Shown here: positions 1 to 5,819 of the stretch, piece by piece
How positions within the stretch are numbered: the stretch's first letter is position 1
How the letters are laid out: each line of letters opens with the position of its first letter
Assembly: GCA_963581225.1 (NCBI GenBank)
Contig: CAUZMW010000047.1
Location: 1 to 20,569, forward strand
DNA length: 20,569 bases
Direction of reading: 5' to 3'
Source of the DNA: SMWC01 sp963581225
GTDB lineage: Bacteria; Pseudomonadota; Gammaproteobacteria; Steroidobacterales; Rariloculaceae
Program-made: the position numbers and the translations under genes
The notes under the pieces: model-generated
The model's input: only the letters and a program-made list of their open reading frames with translations
Database searches by the model: none
Told to the model about the DNA's origin: nothing

Positions 1-14
1 AGTGCGAACGAGCT

Positions 15-632
15 ATGGGCGGTAAGCGCGCGCTGGGCACTGACGTGCTGCGTGAACAATTGGCACAGGAAGCCGCGCGCCTGATCGTCGATCATGGCAT
101 GCACGACTACGGCCAAGCCAAGCGTAAGGCGGCGTTGCGTTTTGGAGTCCGTGAATCGAGTGCGCTGCCGAGTAACTCAGAGATCGAGTCGAGCGTGATC
201 GAGCGGCAACGGATCTTCGAACCAGAGCTCCACGAGCGACGAGTTACTGCCATGCGGCGGCTGGCTGTCGAGATCATGGACTTTCTCTTTGAGTTTCAGC
301 CACGACTAGTTGGGTCTGTTCTGGCGGGCACCGTGACCGACAATTTTCCGTTGGAGCTGCACGTGTTCACCGGGTCGCCCGAGCAGGTCCTGAACGAATT
401 AGAGGCACAAGGCATCAATAGCCGCAATTGTCAGCGACGTTATCGATTCAATGGCCAGGGCATGACGACCATTCCGGGCTTCAGGTTCAGCCGGGAGGGC
501 GAACGCGTCTACGTCATCGTCTTTCCAGAGAAGGGCGTGCGCCAGGCGCCGCTGAGTCGGGTTGACAGAAGACCGATGCAGCGTGCCCGCAGGCGCCGCG
601 TCCTGGCTCTACTGGAACGAGAGGCGATCTAG
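15..632 (+). CDS. Uncharacterised conserved protein, possible degenerate nucleotidyltransferase
   Basis: This 205-residue protein has no function I can assign with confidence. I recall similar proteins of unknown function in other gammaproteobacteria, but cannot verify this here. Residues 10-45 form an Ala/Arg-rich helical N-terminus. Residues 98-120 contain GSVLAG (G100-S101 to G105) followed by ELHVF (114-118). That layout recalls the Gly-Ser loop and following beta strand of minimal nucleotidyltransferases. The expected Asp-x-Asp metal pair would be Glu114-x-His116, so catalysis by that route looks unlikely. The C-terminus has the segment SRVDRRPMQRA. No signal peptide or membrane segment is visible. 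The ATG is preceded by a weak GAG; only 14 bases of upstream sequence are available, so a start outside the window cannot be excluded. It converges on gltA, and the two stop codons overlap. The function call is inference. Confidence 0.7.
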   Translation: MGGKRALGTDVLREQLAQEAARLIVDHGMHDYGQAKRKAALRFGVRESSALPSNSEIESSVIERQRIFEPELHERRVTAMRRLAVEIMDFLFEFQPRLVGSVLAGTVTDNFPLELHVFTGSPEQVLNELEAQGINSRNCQRRYRFNGQGMTTIPGFRFSREGERVYVIVFPEKGVRQAPLSRVDRRPMQRARRRRVLALLEREAI

Positions 633-1930
633 CCCGCGCGTTCTCCGAGCGGGAGATAGTCCCTTTTCTCGGGGCCGTTGTAGAGCTGTCGCGGGCGACC
701 GATGCGCGACGTCGGATCGGCAACCATCTCGCGCCAATGCGTCACCCAGCCGACGCAACGGGCGATCGAGAACATCACCGTGAACATCGATTTCGGAATA
801 CCCAGCGCCTGGTAGATGATTCCCGAGTAGAAATCGACATTGGGATAGAGATTCTTCTCAACAAAATACTCGTCCTTGAGCGCGATCTCCTCGAGCCTCA
901 GGGCCTGCTGGAATAGCGGCGAGTCCTGCTGGCCCAGCTTTTCCAACACGCGATGACACATCTTGCGAATGATCGCGGCGCGCGGGTCGTAACTCTTGTA
1001 GACGCGATGACCGAAGCCCATCAGCCGAAACGGGTCGTTCTTGTCTTTCGCCCGCGCAACATACTCATTGATACGTTCGACGGTGCCGATTTCCTCGAGC
1101 ATGTTGATCACGGCCTCATTGGCGCCGCCATGCGCGGGGCCCCAGAGCGCCGAGATACCGGCAGCGATGGCCGAGTAAGGACTCGTACCCGAACTTCCAG
1201 CGAGCCGGACCGTGGAGGTGCTGCAATTCTGTTCATGGTCTGCATGCAGGATGAACAGCAGGTCTAGGGCCTCCGCGGCGACGGGATCGACCTCGTAATG
1301 GTCTGCCGGTACGGCGAAGAACATATTGAGCAGGTTCTTGCAGTAGTCCAGGTCGTTTTGCGGATAGATGAACGGCTGGCCCAGAGTGTGCTTGTAGGCG
1401 GCCGCTGCTATTGTCGGAATCTTCGCGATGATTCGATGCGCAAAGATATCGCGGTGCACGGGATCGTGGATGTCGGTCGTGTCGTGATAGAACGCCGACA
1501 GAGACGCGACGACACCCGACATCATGGCCATCGGATGCGCGTCGTTCTGGAAGCCGTTAAAGAATCGCAACAGCGACTCGTTGATCATCGTGTGAGTGCG
1601 GATCGACTCCTCGAACTCGTTGAGCTCCGATTGATTCGGCAGCTCGCCATGCAGCAACAGGTAGCACACCTCGAGATAACTTGAGTGCTCGGCCAACTGC
1701 TCGATTGGATAGCCGCGATACAGCAGCACGCCGACCTCGCCATCGATATAAGTCACTTCGCTGGTGCAGCTCGCGGTCGATGCAAAGCCGGGATCGTAGG
1801 TAAAGACGCCCTGCTTGCCGTAGATTGAAGTGACGTCCAGGACGCTCGGGCCGATCGTCGGATCGTAGCGCGGTAGTATCACTTCGGCTCCGGATTCAGG
1901 GTCGTTCAGAGTGTAGTGCTTATCGGTCAT
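629..1930 (-). CDS. gltA: Citrate synthase (type II, hexameric class)
   Basis: Citrate synthase condenses acetyl-CoA with oxaloacetate to citrate, the entry step of the cytosolic TCA cycle. The 433-residue product is the usual length for the Gram-negative type. The active-site residues are visible: His267 in GPAHGGANEA, His308 in GFGHRVYKSYDPRA and Asp366 in YPNVDFYSG, matching E. coli His264, His305 and Asp362. The N-terminal small beta domain of the allosteric type is present (residues 1-60). The start is ATG, with AAGGAA about 13 bases upstream. That site lies inside a 29-bp direct repeat in the leader. A strong extended -10 element lies about 145 bases upstream, so the gene appears to have its own promoter independent of rpmE. 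Its stop TAG overlaps the stop of the convergent gene at 15-632, leaving no room for a terminator between them. Confidence 0.98.
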   Translation of the reverse strand: MTDKHYTLNDPESGAEVILPRYDPTIGPSVLDVTSIYGKQGVFTYDPGFASTASCTSEVTYIDGEVGVLLYRGYPIEQLAEHSSYLEVCYLLLHGELPNQSELNEFEESIRTHTMINESLLRFFNGFQNDAHPMAMMSGVVASLSAFYHDTTDIHDPVHRDIFAHRIIAKIPTIAAAAYKHTLGQPFIYPQNDLDYCKNLLNMFFAVPADHYEVDPVAAEALDLLFILHADHEQNCSTSTVRLAGSSGTSPYSAIAAGISALWGPAHGGANEAVINMLEEIGTVERINEYVARAKDKNDPFRLMGFGHRVYKSYDPRAAIIRKMCHRVLEKLGQQDSPLFQQALRLEEIALKDEYFVEKNLYPNVDFYSGIIYQALGIPKSMFTVMFSIARCVGWVTHWREMVADPTSRIGRPRQLYNGPEKRDYLPLGERAG

Positions 1931-1935
1931 ACGCT

Positions 1936-2001
1936 GCCCGTGGTTCCTTCTCGATTATTTCTCCGCCCGTGGCTCCTTCTAGATTATTTCTCCGCCCGTG
2001 G
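1936..2001. repeat. 29-bp tandem direct repeat in the gltA leader
   Basis: Two head-to-tail 29-bp units occupy 1936-1964 and 1965-1993 and differ at only two positions (1944/1973 and 1952/1981). An 8-bp partial third unit (GCCCGTGG) follows at 1994-2001. In the gltA sense direction each unit carries a Shine-Dalgarno-like AGAAGGA(A/G), so the ribosome-binding purine tract is duplicated. Only the gltA-proximal copy is followed by a start codon at a usable distance. High identity suggests a recent slippage duplication. Confidence 0.9.
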
Positions 2002-2074
2002 TGGTGGGGATGGCCCGAAGGCTGGTTTGCCACAGTCACCCGGGTCGGGGACCGCGTAGGGCACAAAGACGCCC

Positions 2075-2083
2075 ATTATAGCA
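2075..2083 (-). promoter_or_regulatory. Predicted gltA promoter, extended -10 (TGCTATAAT)
   Basis: On the minus strand the sequence reads TGCTATAAT: a perfect -10 hexamer (2080-2075) with the TG dinucleotide of an extended -10. No good -35 hexamer is present 16-18 bases upstream, which fits an extended -10 promoter. Transcription would begin near 2068, giving a leader of about 138 nt to the gltA ATG. Confidence 0.7.
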
Positions 2084-2084
2084 G

Positions 2085-2099
2085 TCAGACGCCGTCTGA
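2085..2099. promoter_or_regulatory. Perfect 7-1-7 dyad abutting the gltA -10, candidate operator
   Basis: TCAGACG-C-CGTCTGA is a perfect inverted repeat (2085-2091 and 2093-2099). It starts one base upstream of the extended -10 of gltA and occupies the position of the promoter spacer. It is not followed by a T-tract on either strand, so it is a poor intrinsic terminator for rpmE. A repressor or activator site is the more natural reading. The binding protein is unknown. Confidence 0.45.
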
Positions 2100-2103
2100 G
2101 GGG

Positions 2104-2118
2104 GCCGGCGGCGCCGGC
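2104..2118. repeat. GC-only hairpin downstream of rpmE
   Basis: GCCGGC-GGC-GCCGGC forms a 6-bp stem with a 3-nt loop about 20 bases past the rpmE stop on the minus strand. It is followed by C residues rather than T residues, so it is at best a weak or Rho-assisted 3' end for rpmE. Confidence 0.35.
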
Positions 2119-2138
2119 GGTTGATTTCGACGACGCGG

Positions 2139-2351
2139 TTAGGCGGTGGAGCTGCGCCCGTAACGCTTACGGAATTTGTCTACGCGTCCGCCGGTATCGG
2201 TGATTTTCTGTTTGCCTGTATAGAACGGATGGCAATTGGAGCAGACCTCGACCTGGAGATCGCCGGACAACGTCGATCGGGTAGTGAACTCATTCCCGCA
2301 GCTGCAGGTCACTTTGGTATCGCCGTATTCTGGGTGAATGTCTGCTTTCAT
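2139..2351 (-). CDS. rpmE: 50S ribosomal protein L31, zinc-binding type
   Basis: L31 sits at the subunit interface of the ribosome and contributes to 50S/30S bridging. The 70-residue protein has the standard length and fold signature. The N-terminus MKADIHPEYGD is typical, and the four zinc ligands are intact as C16-x-C18 and C37-x-x-C40. That makes it the C+ form, which depends on zinc and is the normal housekeeping version. The C-terminus GGRVDKFRKRYG is also characteristic. The ATG is preceded by only a weak GAG. The gene stands alone on the minus strand between gltA and the gene-free stretch at 2352-2710. A modest promoter candidate lies about 30 bases upstream. Confidence 0.97.
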   Translation of the reverse strand: MKADIHPEYGDTKVTCSCGNEFTTRSTLSGDLQVEVCSNCHPFYTGKQKITDTGGRVDKFRKRYGRSSTA

Positions 2352-2382
2352 GGCGGCTCAAGCCCGATCAGGAGGGCGCGTG

Positions 2383-2411
2383 AGCATACTGCTGGACTCA
2401 CCGGAACACAA
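2383..2411 (-). promoter_or_regulatory. Possible rpmE promoter (TTGTGT-17-TATGCT)
   Basis: On the minus strand a -35-like TTGTGT (2411-2406) and a -10-like TATGCT (2388-2383) are separated by 17 bases. Together they match 7 of 12 sigma-70 consensus positions. The predicted start near 2376 gives a leader of about 25 nt. The match is modest. Confidence 0.3.
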
Positions 2412-2422
2412 GGCGCGGCGGG

Positions 2423-2434
2423 CTTAAGCTTAAG
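2423..2434. repeat. 12-bp perfect palindrome CTTAAGCTTAAG
   Basis: The 12 bases are exactly self-complementary and lie about 75 bases upstream of rpmE, upstream of its possible -35 element. They could be a dimeric regulator site, but nothing else supports a function. Confidence 0.3.
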
Positions 2435-2474
2435 AATCCGGTAGCGGTCGCGAGCCTAAGGCCAGGAACGTGTT

Positions 2475-2514
2475 AAGAAAATAAGAGTTACCCACAGATG
2501 CTGTGGATAACTCT
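2475..2514 (-). terminator. Candidate intrinsic terminator for the PP2C-rph-rdgB transcript
   Basis: On the minus strand the arm AGAGTTATCCACAG (2514-2501), loop CAT and arm CTGTGGGTAACTCT (2497-2484) form a 14-bp stem with one G-U wobble, followed by TATTTTCTT (2483-2475). In plus-strand RNA the same position would be a C-A mismatch and no T-tract follows, so the structure favours termination of minus-strand transcripts. It lies about 200 nt past the rdgB stop. The stem is only moderately GC-rich. The same bases also contain two DnaA-box-like sequences, so this reading competes with a DnaA-binding role. Confidence 0.5.
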
Positions 2515-2701
2515 GTGGAGAAAACGGTCGCTTTGCGCATAAAGCCCCGCCGCGCCGGGATTTCTCTTAGATTGACCAAAAAACGAGCATCCTAAGAAAC
2601 TATTGGAAAAACAATTAATTAGATAGTCTTTGTGAGCCATGATTTGAGCAATCGCGCCTAAGCGGGCAGCGCGTCAGGCCCCGGTCGACAGTTGTGCATA
2701 A
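2488..2701. other. Cluster of DnaA-box-like sequences with AT-rich segment; possible origin-like or DnaA-regulated region
   Basis: Against the consensus TTATNCACA there are two exact boxes: TTATCCACA at 2502-2510 (minus) and TTATGCACA at 2693-2701 (minus). Three boxes have one mismatch: TTACCCACA at 2488-2496 (plus), TTCTCCACA at 2514-2522 (minus) and TTATGCGCA at 2534-2542 (minus). Between them lies an AT-rich segment at 2571-2630 (43 of 60 bases A or T; 80% in 2601-2630), unlike its GC-rich surroundings. Boxes beside an unwinding-type segment are the hallmark of oriC. However, dnaA, gyrB, mnmG and rpmH are not in view, and the first two boxes may simply be arms of a terminator. DnaA-dependent regulation of rpmE or a DnaA titration site are alternatives. 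Confidence 0.35.
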
Positions 2702-2710
2702 AAGCACCGT

Positions 2711-3343
2711 TTATCCGTTCGACCGAGCCGATCCCTCCAGATGTTCTTTTAATGCTACGCGGAGCTGCTGCAGCGCGCGGCCGCGATGGCTGACTCGATT
2801 TTTGACTTCGGCTTCGAGTTGCGCGGCCGTCGCATTGAGTTCGGGGACGTAGAAGATCGGGTCGTAGCCGAAACCACCATCGCCCGCAGGTTCTCGGGCG
2901 ATAGTGCCGGGCCAGTCCGCGTGGCTGATCACTGGCGCCGGATCGTCGGCGCTCAGGATCGCGACCATCACGCAGTGAAAACGCGCATCGCGCTGCCCGT
3001 CGGGAATCTCGGCCAACGCGGCGAGGAGTTTGACGATATTCGCTTGAGAGTCCGCGTCGGGACCGGCGAAGCGTGCCGAGTGGATACCCGGTGCGCCCGC
3101 CAGCGCATCGACGGCCAGGCCGGAGTCGTCGGCTATCGCCGGCAGCCCGGTTTCGAGCGCCGCATGACGCGCCTTCAGCAGCGCGTTCTCGACGAAGCTC
3201 GCGCCGGTTTCTTCTGCTGAGTGAACGCCGAGGTCGCGCTGCGCGATAATCTCGATCCCCGAGCCTGCGAGGAGTGCCTGAATCTCGCGTAGCTTCCCGC
3301 TATTGCTGCTGGCCAGGACCCAACGGCCGGGCGCGGCAGTCAC
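2711..3343 (-). CDS. rdgB: dITP/XTP pyrophosphatase (RdgB/HAM1 family)
   Basis: RdgB hydrolyses non-canonical purine nucleoside triphosphates (dITP, XTP, ITP) to the monophosphates plus pyrophosphate, keeping deaminated bases out of DNA and RNA. The 210-residue protein shows the full family signature. It has ASSNSGKLREIQ at residues 11-22 (nucleotide-binding loop), ADDSGLAVDALAGAPG at 71-86 with catalytic Asp73, GGFGYDPIFY near 150, and VSHRGRAL near the C-terminus. The start is GTG and overlaps the TGA stop of rph in the four bases GTGA, indicating translational coupling. This start puts the N-terminus only a few residues before the first conserved strand, as usual for the family. It is the last gene of the minus-strand PP2C-rph-rdgB group. 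A candidate terminator lies about 200 nt downstream. Confidence 0.97.
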   Translation of the reverse strand: MTAAPGRWVLASSNSGKLREIQALLAGSGIEIIAQRDLGVHSAEETGASFVENALLKARHAALETGLPAIADDSGLAVDALAGAPGIHSARFAGPDADSQANIVKLLAALAEIPDGQRDARFHCVMVAILSADDPAPVISHADWPGTIAREPAGDGGFGYDPIFYVPELNATAAQLEAEVKNRVSHRGRALQQLRVALKEHLEGSARSNG

Positions 3344-4056
3344 CGCTCGAGAACCGCTCTTTGAGCATGCAATAACTCGTCGATACCTTGATCCGCAAGA
3401 TCGAGCAGCCGTTCGAGTTCGCTGCGTTGAAATGCGTGGCCCTCCGCAGTGCCCTGGATCTCTATTAGGCCACCGGCCTCATTCATGACGACGTTCATGT
3501 CGGTCTCGGCTTCAGAGTCTTCCGCGTAGTCGAGATCCAGGACGGCGTTGCCGTCGAATATTCCCACCGACACAGCTGCAACCTGGCCGTGAATCGGTGT
3601 CTGGGCCAAGTCCCCACAATCGATCAACCGTTTCATCGCGAGCGCGAGCGCGACGTAACCACCGGTGATCGAGGCCGTCCGCGTGCCGCCGTCCGCCTGT
3701 AGTACGTCGCAGTCCACGGTAATTGTGCGCTCGCCCAGGGCTCTGCGGTCGATCACCGCGCGTAAACTGCGGCCGATCAGTCGCTGAATTTCCATCGTCC
3801 GGCCACTCTGTTTGCCGCGCGCCGCTTCACGAGCATTTCGTGTATGAGTTGAGCGAGGCAGCATGCCGTACTCTGCCGTTATCCAGCCTTCGGATTTTCC
3901 CTTAAGGAAATGCGGTACTTTCGATTCCACTGAGGCAGTTGCAAGCACGCGGGTCTCGCCGAATTCCACGAGTACCGAGCCCTCGGCGTGCTGGGTAAAG
4001 TCGGGCGTAAAATGAATTGCGCGCATTTGATCTACGCTTCGGCCGCTGGGACGCAC
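3340..4056 (-). CDS. rph: Ribonuclease PH, tRNA nucleotidyltransferase
   Basis: RNase PH is a phosphorolytic 3'-5' exoribonuclease that trims tRNA precursors and acts as a hexameric ring. The 238-residue product is full length and close to E. coli RNase PH throughout. It begins RPSGR, and contains the stretch from GWITAEYGMLPRSTHTRNAR to KQSGRTMEIQRLIGRSLR, then DCDVLQADGGTRTASITG and EDSEAETDMNVVM with the metal-binding acidic residues. The C-terminus is intact, unlike the frameshifted rph of E. coli K-12. The start is GTG with AGGAG (4067-4063) seven bases upstream, which decides it. Its stop overlaps the rdgB start by four bases. A gap of 68 bases separates it from the PP2C gene upstream and contains a possible promoter. 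Confidence 0.97.
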   Translation of the reverse strand: MRPSGRSVDQMRAIHFTPDFTQHAEGSVLVEFGETRVLATASVESKVPHFLKGKSEGWITAEYGMLPRSTHTRNAREAARGKQSGRTMEIQRLIGRSLRAVIDRRALGERTITVDCDVLQADGGTRTASITGGYVALALAMKRLIDCGDLAQTPIHGQVAAVSVGIFDGNAVLDLDYAEDSEAETDMNVVMNEAGGLIEIQGTAEGHAFQRSELERLLDLADQGIDELLHAQRAVLER

Positions 4057-4072
4057 TACGAACTCCTAATCT

Positions 4073-4101
4073 ATTATTAATCTTCGCTGGAGCAGTCTTA
4101 A
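4073..4101 (-). promoter_or_regulatory. Possible promoter ahead of rph (TTAAGA-17-AATAAT)
   Basis: In the PP2C-rph gap the minus strand has TTAAGA (4101-4096) and AATAAT (4078-4073) separated by 17 bases, matching 4 of 6 and 5 of 6 consensus positions. The predicted start near 4066 would leave a leader of only about 10 nt, cutting into the AGGAG ribosome site. That weakens the call. Confidence 0.25.
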
Positions 4102-4124
4102 CTACTCATGTTGGTGACAGGGTA

Positions 4125-4868
4125 CTAACCCATACAGCGTAGCGCGGCGGCGCTGGTATTGTCACTATGAGGAGTGTTCCTGGCGACCGCGGATTCTACA
4201 AGCGTTCGTAACAGGTCTTCTGCTGAACTCGACTGGTCGCCGACGACCTGGCCTATCTCATCGTCCTTGACATCGGACCACATGCCATCGGTACAAGCCA
4301 GCAAGAAGTCGCCGGGCAAGAGTTCTTTCTTTGCGGTGATACTCATATTCGGCAGCGCCGTGTCGCCTCCGAGGCAGCATTCAACGAAGTTACGCAGCGG
4401 GTGTTCGCTGATCTCTTCCTCGCTGATGAGGCCCTGGCTCAACAGCAGTCCGACGTGGCTATGGTCGCGCGTCTGCTCGAGTACTTCGCTGCCGCGGATC
4501 TGATAAATGCGGCTGTCGCCAACGTGGGCCCAGTAGGCGCCTGATTCCTGGACGAGGCTCAGGGCGCAGGTCGCGCGGGGTTTCTCATCGAGCACCAGTC
4601 CATCCCCCAGCTCAACCACGGCGTCGTGCGCTCGCGCCAGCACGAGCGTCAGGAATCCCTGGGGATCGAAGATAGGGCGTGGCACTTCATTAAAAGCCTC
4701 TGCGAGCACCTCCAACGTGAGTTCGGCCGCCCTCGCGCCGTTCGCATGGCCGCCCATGCCGTCGACGGCCGCCAGTAACAGGCTTTCGTCCTCCGGAATG
4801 ATCGCGACGCGATCCTGGTTTTCCTTGCGGTCTCCCAGAAGGCTGATCTGTGCTGATTCGACGGTCAC
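4125..4868 (-). CDS. PP2C-family serine/threonine protein phosphatase
   Basis: This is a metal-dependent cytosolic protein phosphatase of the PPM/PP2C (Stp/PppA-like) class. The 247 residues are a bare catalytic domain without membrane segments. Motifs in order: GDRKENQDR (12-20), AVDGMGGHANG (34-44) with metal-binding Asp36-Gly37, AHVGDSRIYQIR in the middle, CTDGMWSDVKDDEI near 190, and DNTSAAAL starting at Asp236. All metal-binding Asp motifs are retained. The start is GTG at 4868: an in-frame TAG lies two codons upstream and no other start exists before the catalytic motifs. The ribosome site is poor. The gene is divergent from yicC and upstream of rph. In related bacteria a Ser/Thr kinase often accompanies it, but none is encoded here. 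Substrates cannot be told from sequence. Confidence 0.92.
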   Translation of the reverse strand: MTVESAQISLLGDRKENQDRVAIIPEDESLLLAAVDGMGGHANGARAAELTLEVLAEAFNEVPRPIFDPQGFLTLVLARAHDAVVELGDGLVLDEKPRATCALSLVQESGAYWAHVGDSRIYQIRGSEVLEQTRDHSHVGLLLSQGLISEEEISEHPLRNFVECCLGGDTALPNMSITAKKELLPGDFLLACTDGMWSDVKDDEIGQVVGDQSSSAEDLLRTLVESAVARNTPHSDNTSAAALRCMG

Positions 4869-4943
4869 TATCTAAAACTCGTCCCACCGTCGCGCATATC
4901 TTAGACTTAAACTCTTTATCGTGTTGGACCCGAATCACGACCT

Positions 4944-5816
4944 ATGACAATGCCGAGCAGCATGACAGGTTTCGCGACCGAGAAAGTCGAAGTTCAGCCC
5001 TTCCGGCTCGTTTGGGAGGTGCGTAGTGTTAACCATCGATTTCTCGACGTCAGCGTGCGTCTGCCCGATGAGCTGCGCGCGTTGGAGCCACGTTGCCGGG
5101 AGTTGGTCGCCGCGGTGCTGCGTCGCGGTAAGGTGGATTGCACACTAAGAGTATCTTCAGCCGAGAGCCGGGAGGCGGCCGCAGCGCTCCACGACCAGGC
5201 CCTCGAGAGTCTGAAGGAACTCGAAACACAGGTTCAACAGAAGTTTCCGGACGCGAGGCAGTTGGCCGTCGGCGAGATTCTGCGCTGGTCCGGAGTGCTT
5301 GAGGAGGCATCGGCGGAGTTCCCGGCGATGGAGGGCCCCGCCACGACGACTTTGTCTCGCGCACTCGAATCCTTGAGCGCCGCCCGGCAACGTGAGGGGA
5401 AGCGTCTCAAGGATTTGCTTGTCGAGCGTTGCGATGGGATCGAGAAGATCGTCACCGGCATCGGGCCGCATCTGCCGGAAGCACAGGAACGCTATCGGGC
5501 GAAGCTTCTGGAACGGCTCGACAGACTCAATATCGAAGCGGATCCTGGCCGGCTCGAACAGGAACTCGTCGTGCTCGCTCAGCGTCTGGATGTTGCCGAA
5601 GAACTCGACCGGCTCGGCAGCCACGTGACGGAGATTCGCGATGTGCTTTGCCGGGCCGAGCCGATCGGCCGGCGGCTCGATTTCCTGATGCAGGAGCTCA
5701 ACCGCGAGGCGAATACGCTGTCGTCCAAGTCGCAGGATGAGGAACTGACCCGCGCGGCCGTTGAACTCAAGGTCCTGATCGAGCAGATGCGCGAACAGGT
5801 CCAGAACCTGGAGTAA
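4944..5816 (+). CDS. yicC: YicC/YloC family endoribonuclease
   Basis: YicC-family proteins are reported as endoribonucleases; E. coli YicC has been linked to decay of the small RNA RyhB. The 290 residues match the family length of about 290. The N-terminal domain has SMTGFATEKVE (6-16), WEVRSVNHRFLDVSVRLPDE (29-48) and RRGKVDCTLRV (60-70). The C-terminal domain has the diagnostic EPIGRRLDFLMQELNREANT and SSKSQDEELTRAAVELKVLI, ending in a short coiled-coil-like tail. The start may be 4944 or the second ATG at 4950; neither has a good ribosome site, and family N-termini fit either. It is the first gene of the plus-strand run and is divergent from the PP2C gene across 75 bases. It is followed three bases later by gmk, whose ribosome site lies inside the yicC 3' end. 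Confidence 0.95.
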   Translation: MTMPSSMTGFATEKVEVQPFRLVWEVRSVNHRFLDVSVRLPDELRALEPRCRELVAAVLRRGKVDCTLRVSSAESREAAAALHDQALESLKELETQVQQKFPDARQLAVGEILRWSGVLEEASAEFPAMEGPATTTLSRALESLSAARQREGKRLKDLLVERCDGIEKIVTGIGPHLPEAQERYRAKLLERLDRLNIEADPGRLEQELVVLAQRLDVAEELDRLGSHVTEIRDVLCRAEPIGRRLDFLMQELNREANTLSSKSQDEELTRAAVELKVLIEQMREQVQNLE

Positions 5817-5819
5817 TTA

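Larger units (their letters stand above)
2352..2710. other. Gene-free intergenic stretch between rpmE and rdgB
   Basis: This is the only stretch over 300 bases without a gene. Reading from low to high coordinates it holds: the possible rpmE promoter (2383-2411); a perfect 12-bp palindrome CTTAAGCTTAAG (2423-2434); a large inverted repeat made of DnaA-box-like sequences with a T-rich tail on the minus strand (2475-2514); two further single-mismatch DnaA-like boxes (2514-2522, 2534-2542); a GC-rich patch (2546-2560); an AT-rich segment (2571-2630, 72% A+T); and a consensus DnaA box (2693-2701) just past the rdgB stop. No open reading frame or RNA gene was recognised here. Confidence 0.85.

Noticed and set aside
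4690..4938. Minus-strand frame of 82 codons across the PP2C start and the divergent gap.
   Set aside because: It runs out of frame through the PP2C coding sequence, its translation is low-complexity and basic, and it has no family resemblance.
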